A DNA stretch of 64,000 nt. It comes from Siderastrea radians. Its lineage: Eukaryota; Cnidaria; Anthozoa; Scleractinia; Rhizangiidae. The translations under genes and the position numbers were made by a program. The notes beneath the pieces are model-generated. The model saw only the letters and a list, made by a program, of their open reading frames with translations. It was not told where the DNA came from and did no database searches. This document shows positions 58,401 through 64,000 of this stretch, one piece after another. The stretch is taken from NCBI GenBank assembly GCA_964017195.1, contig OZ024892.1, positions 5,148,366 through 5,212,365 of the forward strand, given 5' to 3'. Positions within the stretch are counted from its first letter, which is position 1; each line of letters opens with the position of its first letter.

Positions 58401-61117
58401 GCGCACTCTCATGTTTCTTCGCTGCATACATTTGTGTGCTTGCTGACATGTTTTAGTTTATAGTTCATCGTCTGTGAACAAGTTCTGGACTAATTTCATG
58501 CAAATGAGGGAAGACAGCAGCGCCTGATTTAGCAAGTGGCTGGAAATCCATTCCGGGGGAGATTTACCACTGAAACTCAGCGTAAACGCCGACTTGAAAT
58601 GCAGTGCGAACGACGAAGGCGAAAGAGTCGACGACAAGAAAGCACGGTACTAAGAGAACATCATTTACCAGTAATAGCCTAGCGAAGACTAAAGCCGTCA
58701 GCAGGACACAAACAGGAGACTGGAATATCACAGGCGAGAAATCTAGAACATAGACAACGTAGTTTAAATTTAGCTTAATAGCACAGCGCTACAAAACGAG
58801 ATTCCCAACAACGCGAGAATCGATACAAGGTCTTCGAAATTATAACTCAGTCACACCAACTGAGTAATGAGAATGAACTCAGCGGCTACAAACTATTAAT
58901 GTGTGCTGAAACCGATCAGGACCGGCGACACCGACTAGAGGCGGGCTAGAGGTCACTAGAAGTGCTTCGACAAAATGATTTTGTTAGAAGCAATGAGAGG
59001 CTACAAAAAATACACCATCATCAAAATACTTTTGCTAGAATACCTTTCAAGCGGATGGTGAACAGATTGGCTCAAAAATATTTCCTCTCTTTACCATCAT
59101 CTTTACCTTTGATGTACCAGTAATTTTCGTCATATAATTATTTTTCCAAGTGTGATCAAAACCACAGATTACACAAGAGAAGTTAAATAATTTCCCAAAA
59201 TAGCTTTCAGTTCCCCAAACAATGCATATTTGTGTATGAGCAGTAAAAAGAATTTAAATTTTAAGTTCAGGACGTTTCCCAAAAAATACTTGAAAGAAAT
59301 AATTCATATTTAATCAGTAAGAATTTATAAGAGTTTATGTTTTCCCTTTCGGATAATGATCCTGTGAATAAAGTTAAAAAAAATATTCAGTTAGATTAGA
59401 AATTTGGATAGAAATAATGCACTTACAAGTATTGCTCTGCTCCTAGCAATTACCGCTAAATGTTTAGTGGTGATAGGTACATTCATGTATGTATTTGATG
59501 TGAAACAAAAATTACTGCTCAACATTAATTATTAATAAATTTTACACTACATCTAGTGACCAGCATCACAGCTCTCCTCACAATGCACAAGCAAGCACCA
59601 AGATCATGGGAATTGAGATCCTGATTACCTTCAACATGAGTTGTCTATTTGAAAGTTTACTTATTTCTGAAGGTTTCACATGCTATAATCAACATTCACC
59701 CATTCCCTTAATTAACTTCTCTTGCTTTCCATACCAATTGACCCTTTAAGCCCCAATGTAAAACTTCAAATTCTCCTTACTGGTCTTCATACAGTTCTTG
59801 TAGTACTAGAGCAGAGAACTTCTTTCTACTGACATTAACACTATTCATGTTAGGTGATCAGTTCCTTCTGATGACCTAATTGAAGCACTGCTATTGTAGG
59901 GAGGTGCTACGCTCGGAGGGCCTTCGGCCCTCCTCGCTTCGCGAGGAATTACAGCTGTACTTGGAGTTAGCTGCTACCTCTTTACATGTACATGCCATTT
60001 TGGTGAAGGTGCATTTTGGTAACCCTTTAATATACTGAAACAGCAAATTTCCCTACCCTTTCGCATACTGCAAGCACAAAAAAGGTATCCCTTTTGGGCC
60101 GAACCTCTCCGTATAGCCCACTATAGACAGTATGCAACCCACCACCCCCCGCTGCAAATTCAGTCTGACAAGTTAAGGCCAGAAAGATCATATACCACAT
60201 GGTGCTCAAATTAGAACATTAAGACAGAAAATTCTAATAATTACCCATTGAAGAAATTAGAAAGAACTATTCCAAGATTTAGGTTCAGGCAAACACATAT
60301 TTGTGCTTCAACAGTCTAAGAAACGATGCATGCATCTATACTAGGTAAATAATGACACTACAATATCCCTGGCCAGGGAGAATAAAATTTAAAAATCCTA
60401 GGTTAAAAGTTTTAGACTTACTTCAAATTCCACCAAAGCTTGCCGCATTTTTGGCATCATCGTCACACAGCTAAAATTTAAGAAATACTGTCAGCGAAAT
60501 GAAAACAAAAGAGCACAAAACAGCTGGTGTTCAAATGGTCACGTCATATTGAGCTTGCATTAATATTGATGAAGAGCATTTTTCACAGCCAGCCGTTATA
60601 TTTAATAGCTCATTCGGTGCCTTTTTTTTGGTGAAAATTGGTAGCTGTATGATTTAACCGAATGCTGTCGCTAAAGGAGTAAAGCCGTCTTTTAGTTCCT
60701 CGCAAAGCCGGGTTTTGTAGCCGATCGAGATCGAGATTAATTTTTTTTCTTTTGTGTGTCTCGATGAAAAAGAAGGCCATTGAGTAGTACACTGTACTTT
60801 CTTGTGATGCGTTTAATTTGTTTTCAATTTTTACCATATGGAAATTTCAGAGGCAAAGGGCTTCAAGCTTAAACTTACCTTATAGGGCCGAAAGAAGATA
60901 GAGCGTGTAGTAAGTCTTGTTCACGGGCTTCATCCGCTACGCCGCGGACATGAATAACCGGGGAAGGTTGCACGTAATGCGGATTTGGAGCGGGCACACT
61001 TTGATAGGAACTCTGTTCGTATCCTCCAGCAGCTCCCATTTCAACTCTCTGGCGCTTAAAATCGCCATTTTCATACCCACTTTCGGCATCGCCAGAAAGA
61101 GCATGCTTTTCCGCCAT
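40225..61117 (-). CDS. HNRNPL-like: hnRNP L-type splicing regulator, four RRMs, complete
   Basis: Fifteen coding exons, minus strand: 61117-60879, 60470-60422, 57246-57208, 57071-56995, 53028-52947, 52211-52126, 51272-51176, 50883-50811, 47574-47324, 46438-46317, 45344-45214, 44437-44364, 42595-42541, 42257-42162, 40283-40225. All phases agree and sum to 1530 nt, 509 residues plus TAA. This is slightly shorter than human hnRNP L or LL. RRM1 about 54-128 (SPVIHVRG, MRQALVEFE), RRM2 about 143-222 (ILLICIINP, VLRIVIFRK), a Gly/Pro-rich linker, RRM3 about 303-375 (VLMVYGLHEHKMNCDR, KPGAAMVEMSD), RRM4 about 421-508 (KVLHFFNAPIDF, ASGLLEWYD). Members bind CA-rich RNA in the nucleus and control exon use and 3' ends. 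Two exons use weaker GTATCC donors (after 45214 and 52126). AATAAA overlaps the stop codon (CAATAAATA). Introns are repeat-rich. Confidence 0.93.
40374..41660. mobile_element. 1.29-kb non-autonomous hAT-like element
   Basis: The ends CAGGGCTCGACAAAA and TTTTGTTCGAGCCCTG are inverted repeats, and TGAGT flanks both sides (40369-40373, 41661-41665). Just inside, both ends carry related GGGCAAGC / GCTTGCCCG phrases. Only short frames lie inside and none resembles a transposase. It sits in the last intron of the hnRNP L gene. Confidence 0.7.
43500..43635. repeat. short GGTTCCCGTG / CACGGAACC inverted and repeated phrases
   Basis: GGGTTCCCGTGAAAATTCACGGAACC is a small palindrome (26 bases, given here as two arms of GGTTCCGTG type), and GGAACCGAAAAAT recurs at about 42883, 43546 and 43590. 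Likely MITE debris in an hnRNP L intron. Confidence 0.4.
44590..45140 (+). repeat. 107-bp tandem repeat array A
   Basis: Units of about 107 bp start GTGACCATTCAAATGAAAGC (44766, 44873, 44979) and contain GAGCAGTACTTTCCTGTGGT and GTGGATGAAATCCTAAA. About five units, diverging outward. Related units occur at 45860-46150 and 47090-47200 in the same orientation and 52310-52620 inverted. Confidence 0.85.
45860..46150 (+). repeat. 107-bp repeat array B
   Basis: Two to three units with CAGTCTGTGGATGAAATCCTA, GACCATTCAAATGAAAGCTAC and CAGTGCTTTCCTGTGGCGCTG, the same family as array A. Confidence 0.8.
47614..47970. mobile_element. nested MITEs
   Basis: The outer pair GGGGCCCATTTCTTGAAACT and AGTTTTGAGCAGTGGGCCCC are inverted ends. 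Inside, 47663-47752 matches the end of the 55249-56655 foldback (CCGTAAACACCGGCGTATAA) and is flanked by a near-identical 20-base direct repeat (ACTTACTGRGCYCAACAACT). This is an insertion within an insertion. Confidence 0.6.
48750..49309 (-). mobile_element. foldback element carrying a CxxC-type gene fragment
   Basis: Seventy-five-base ends are near-perfect inverted copies (CCTCGTTCCCAGGGTCTC ... CACGTG at 48750-48824; mirror at 49235-49309). TCACAAATGCAA flanks both sides (48738-48749, 49313-49324; three extra bases on the right), a long target duplication as in Mutator-like elements. The minus-strand interior is open for 92 codons with KLSCCRLCRSTSEVHFKNIF and ANRVLLIAAEDVYEI, resembling the first half of a ZAD-like zinc-binding domain and then a donor-like end. 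It looks like a captured exon. Confidence 0.7.
50124..50240 (+). repeat. dispersed CCCTTTAAGCCCC repeat, copy 2
   Basis: CCTTTAAGCCCCAATAGTGAT and TCTCCTTACAGTATCACTG, then GGAAATGATCACCAAGACAA, match copies at 6232 and 50582. Confidence 0.65.
50296..50531. mobile_element. ~235-bp MITE (ACTTTTAGGGGACTCGC ends)
   Basis: The left arm TTACTTTTAGGGGACTCGC and the right arm GCGAGTCCCCTAAAAGTAA are perfect 19-base inverted repeats. A second inner pair (TGCACGCGCAAAAATGACGA / TCGTCATTTTTGCGCGTGCA) makes a two-level hairpin. Confidence 0.9.
50582..50790 (+). repeat. dispersed CCCTTTAAGCCCC repeat, copy 3
   Basis: Runs from CCCTTTAAAGCCCCAATAAT to GAGCAGTAAGGAGAATTTG, close to the full length of the family. 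It ends 20 bases before the exon at 50811-50883. Confidence 0.7.
52310..52620 (-). repeat. 107-bp repeat array C (inverted)
   Basis: About three units read on the minus strand as GTGTGACCATTCAAATGAAAG and GTGGATGAAATCCT, the same family as arrays A and B but in opposite orientation, about 100 bases beyond the RRM2 exon 52126-52211. Confidence 0.85.
53935..55140. repeat. degenerate ~45-50 bp minisatellite
   Basis: Units of the form ACAGAGAAACGTTGAAAAGACAAG, ACTAACACTGTACGAACAAACTAG (listed as two parts) repeat about 25 times with heavy divergence. One 80-base stretch near 54331-54410 is duplicated almost exactly at 54421-54490. Intron of hnRNP L. Confidence 0.8.
55249..56655. mobile_element. 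1.4-kb foldback element with a HIRAN-like gene fragment
   Basis: The ends CCGTAAACACTGGCGTATAA and TTATACGCCGGTGTTTACGG are inverted and flanked by TA. A second inverted pair lies inside: 55590-55840 against about 56035-56295 (CAAAGCCTTCGTCTGTTGTC / GACAACAGATGAAGGCTTTG). The plus frame 56368-56520 reads IQVYKGIWKPFIGEKLACER, FDKFAIKVV and GETVG, which resembles HIRAN-type domains of multicopy cnidarian genes. No transposase was seen. Confidence 0.75.
57250..58200. other. no feature recognised (hnRNP L intron)
   Basis: Open frames at 57455-57766 and 57769-57951 have no domain and lie on the strand opposite the host gene. Confidence 0.4.
58208..59953 (+). mobile_element. 1.75-kb element with CCTCGCGAAGCGAGG ends
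   Basis: The ends AATTCCTCGCGAAGCGAGGA and TCCTCGCTTCGCGAGGAATT are inverted, each itself palindromic and followed by GGGCCAAAGGCCC / GGGCCTTCGGCCC hairpins. Inside, 58573-58650 reads TETQRKRRLEMQCERRRRKS, an Arg/Glu-rich repeat of the kind seen at the N-terminus of Helitron-like and related TE proteins. The rest is decayed. Classification uncertain. Confidence 0.6.
59740..59830 (+). repeat. dispersed CCCTTTAAGCCCC repeat, truncated copy 4
   Basis: GACCCTTTAAGCCCCAATGT and TTCTCCTTACTGGTCTTCAT match the family but most of the middle is missing. It lies inside the 58208-59953 element. Confidence 0.55.
60020..60135 (-). repeat. dispersed CTATAGTGGGCTATACGG repeat, copy 3
   Basis: On the minus strand TATAGTGGGCTATACGGAGA, GGTTCGGCCCAAAAGGGATA and AAAGGGTAGGGAAATT match the 11800 element. 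Confidence 0.7.
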
Positions 61118-61324
61118 CTTGAGATTTCGAGTTCTCGTTTACCCAGAATGCTCTTCTATCCACACTTGACGCCCGCGATCAAGTAGCTTAGCGGTCACAC
61201 GGCGGGAGATTTTGAAATCAACGCCCGATGTTTGGTTCTTTGTCAATTTGTTCTTTGTTTTCAAGTTGATTTTTGGCTGTTTCTCCTCTCCTTCGGTTGC
61301 TAAAAGGCCGTAGATTTATCAACG
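61118..61324. promoter_or_regulatory. divergent hnRNP L / BubR1 promoter
   Basis: Only 207 bases separate the two start codons on opposite strands. No TATA box is seen. TTTACCCAGAATGC (61138-61151) resembles the ZNF143/SBS motif core CCCAGAATGC. GGCGGGA at 61201-61207 followed four bases later by TTTGAA (61211-61216) fits the E2F-CDE/CHR arrangement of cell-cycle promoters, suitable for BubR1. CAAGATGGCGG over the hnRNP L start and CAAGATGGCG at 61405-61414 resemble YY1 sites used near animal start sites. Site function is inference. Confidence 0.65.
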
Positions 61325-64000
61325 ATGGAGGGAAGCACCGATTCCTTCAGTGGCAACGAGTGGGAGTTGAGTAAAGAGAACGTGCAGCCTCTGAAACAAG
61401 GTCGCAAGATGGCGAACTTGACCGCCGCGCTTGCTCCAAGCTCTGTCGATCAGACAAGGATTTTTAGAGAGAAACAGTGAGTTTTTCTTCATTTTCAGCT
61501 CCAACAAATGCTTTTAAATTGAACTGGTGTTTTAACCTTCCTTTTTTTGCGTTTTCAAAGGGAATTCGAGGCGCAAATTAGAACATACGAAGGCGATGAC
61601 CCTTTAGAGATCTGGTACAGGTAAGGACCACTACTTTGTGCATGGCATTAACACACAATAGTGCCTGTTGTCTTATTGTTTTATAATGGTCCACTGTTTA
61701 ATAAGGTGGACCACAGTAGCTCTGCAGTCTTTAATCGCTATTATATGGGCGATTCCAGAATACCCGGCCACTTATTTACTTATCCCTGGCATATGAAAAC
61801 AAAAGGATTGTTAAAATATAATTCTTCATAAAATTATCTTTTTAAAAAGACGTTATATTCACTGTGCTGTTTTTTAAAGGTACATTATTTGGACGAGTGA
61901 AAACTTCCCCAAAGGTGGTAAAGATTTTGGGAATTTGCTGGAGCGTTGCATGACAACTTTCCAAGACCAGGAAAGATACAAGAATGATGAACGATATGCC
62001 AAAGTCTGGTTGCGTTATGTGAGTTACTTTGCTGACAGATTTGATGATAATGTATTTTATAAGTACCATCTCTGCTTTCAGGCGGCATCAGTATGATATG
62101 GTCCTGACAAGGTTCTGGGTACGGAAGGTAAACAGACCTTAAATTGGGCACCAGTGGTCGCACATCCCACAGTTTCAAGCTGTGCCGCCTACCTTGCTGG
62201 ACTTCTCGCGCAAACCTTGCTGCAGTTGCAAAAAGCAGACAGATATATCAAAGCTAGAATTATGAAAAAAAAAACTTTTTGGGACATCTTGCAAAACTGC
62301 AAGCAAAGATACACATTTCTTGTTATGCAACTTTATATTATTGGCTTTCACAATAGGTTTTCAGTCCATAACATCCTACACTATTTACCCCCCCCTCCAA
62401 ACAATTTTGAAAATAATTTGCATTGTAAAGGACACTTAAAATCAACATTGCATTAGAGAGAGGGTGAGTCTGTGACTGTAGCATATGGTTTTCTGCATGG
62501 ATCCCAAGACTTACATGTGTATGGTGATAACAGTATTTAATATTTTTGTATGTTTCAGTTACATGTATGTCTCCCCCCTTTTTTCCCCCTCTGGCCAAGC
62601 CTTAGACAAAGCCTGAAAAATATTTGGTAAATGCCCTATGCTGTGGGGGGGGGGGGGGGGGGAGAAAAAGCTCCTTGACTTTCCCAGAAATGACATTACA
62701 CTGTACCACTGTACAGTTCATGTGTCATAACAAATGTGGTTATTTTTCTTCTAGACTGACATCTGCTCAGATCCCACAGACATTTTCTACTATATGCACA
62801 GTCAACAGCTGTGTAGTGGACTGGCTCTGTTCTATGAATCTTGGGCACAGCTGCTGGAGAGCCTTGGAGACCACAAGAAAGCAGATGAAGTTTTCAACTT
62901 AGGAATTCAAAGGAATGCTCAACCACTGGACAGGCTTATGAACCAGCACAGGTTCATGTAGAAATATGTTACTGATTCTGCTCACAAGAAGCTCGCATTG
63001 CTAGTAAAACAAACATGGGGAGGCTTGAATCTTTTCAGTTTTTCTTCAGTTTTTCAGTGCTTTCATAATAAGCACCGACGAGAGGCGTCGGCTTCTTCGC
63101 TCAGAGAAGTCGGCTACTTTTTTCCCTAAATCAAAGTAATTAGAGATAGATTGTTCCAAACCTTATTGTTCACACTCTGTCAACCTTACTGTTTACTTAT
63201 TGTTTACTCTACTCGAACCAGCTGCATACTTCAAATTTTATTGAGACCCTTGGTTTTTATCCTGATACTGAAAGGCGGCTTTTACAAATTCCCCATTTTT
63301 AAAGATGAGGGAAAGGGGTACAAAAAGATGTACCATCTTTTTGGGGTGCATTCTAGAGGTCCTGTCCAAGAACAATAGTCTAGACTGTTTTTTACTAATC
63401 ACTAATGACTATTAAAGGGGCTATGTTTCGTATTTTAGTAACTTTTTAAAAAGCTAAAAAGTGTGTTGGCATCAATTGAATTCCAAAAATAATGGTCTAG
63501 CTTTGTTATTCAAGACTACAGTATCTTACAGCACTAAAACTTTTTTGTATTGTCTGTTGCCACCGATGGCAGGATGGAAATGGATTGAAACTTGAAAAAA
63601 GTGGGCCAATTTGTTTCAAGTTTTGATGCTATGTTCTAAAAAATCACCAAAAAATTATTATGGTTAGCTCTCCCTGATAAAATTTATTTGATGCCTTCCT
63701 CATAGATATACATGTACAGGAGCATTTTGTGTATGAGCAAAGGCACTAGGTTATGATTTTAGCATGGAATTGACCTAAAATAGCAAAATTCTTGGGACAT
63801 AACCCCTTTAAATCAGTCTTAAATTTTATTATTTAAGCTACTGTAACTTTAAAGCTGGTACAATTGCAGGAGAAAAAAGAAAGGAAGAACTCTATCAGGC
63901 ATTTTGCTGTTTACATTGAACAATAAACCGAAATAGCTGCAGCATTATTTAGTTTAGTCTTGTTCCATTATACACACAGAGCATTTGAACTGCGTCTGGC
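61325..64000 (+). CDS. BUB1B: BubR1 / Mad3 spindle-checkpoint protein, 5' exons (runs off window)
   Basis: Exons 61325-61476, 61561-61620, 61880-62018, 62755-62951 and the start of a fifth at 63980, all in matching phase, giving the first 189 residues. Residues 13-25 (EWELSKENVQPLK) hold the KEN box at 17-19, by which BubR1/Mad3 acts as a pseudosubstrate inhibitor of Cdc20-APC/C. Residues about 50-185 are the Mad3/BUB1 homology region 1, a TPR fold that binds the kinetochore protein KNL1: YEGDDPLEIWYRYI, WTSENFPKGG, LFYESWAQLLE and KADEVFNLGIQRNAQPLDRL. BUB1 lacks this N-terminal KEN context. The exon ending 62951 would hit TAG at 62961 if not spliced. A second in-frame Met, M29, lies just past the KEN box. 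Confidence 0.92.
62645..62662 (+). repeat. G18 homopolymer
   Basis: Eighteen consecutive G in the intron before the exon at 62755; likely length-variable and error-prone. Confidence 0.9.
62962..63979. other. BubR1 intron, no feature recognised
   Basis: AT-rich, with a small GC hairpin near 63074-63090 (CCGACGAGAGGCGTCGG). No other exon in suitable phase was found before 63980. Confidence 0.5.

Overview
This window looks like nuclear DNA from a cnidarian, most likely a stony coral or close anthozoan relative. Genes are split into many short GT-AG exons, introns are large and packed with short terminal-inverted-repeat elements, tRNA-derived SINEs, LINE and Penelope fragments, and the protein families seen (HEPN-TPR, TRPC-like channel, hnRNP L, BubR1) are animal genes. 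The species call is an inference; no search could be run. Exon models below were built by reading splice sites, checking phase compatibility and comparing with remembered family motifs.

Layout. (1) 1-9.5 kb: a broken LINE (-), a two-exon HEPN-TPR gene (+, 3872-6044), then a tandem segmental duplication (about 7660-9510) carrying two copies of a small cysteine-containing exon (-), one of them frameshifted. (2) 9.5-13 kb: no gene, several repeats. (3) 13-38 kb: one long gene (+) for a TRPC-type cation channel whose 3' exons add a SPRY domain and a terminal coiled coil. Its introns hold a 1.8-kb foldback element, a minisatellite that flips polarity, a Penelope GIY-YIG relic, pogo- and hAT-like MITEs, SINE-like duplications and a 3-kb decayed multicopy ORF. 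(4) 38-40 kb: a repeat-rich spacer between convergent genes. (5) 40.2-61.1 kb: a complete 15-exon hnRNP L-type splicing regulator (-; 509 codons, four RRMs); its introns hold a recurring 107-bp repeat and foldback elements carrying gene-like fragments. (6) 61.1-64 kb: a 207-bp divergent promoter and the first exons of a BubR1 (BUB1B) checkpoint gene (+), which runs off the window.

The genes do not form a pathway. hnRNP L and BubR1 share a compact promoter with candidate E2F/CHR and ZNF143-like sites. The most notable observations are the TRPC-SPRY fusion, the HEPN-TPR gene with an intact R-4x-H motif and near-identical TPR units, and three foldback elements that each enclose a coding-like fragment.
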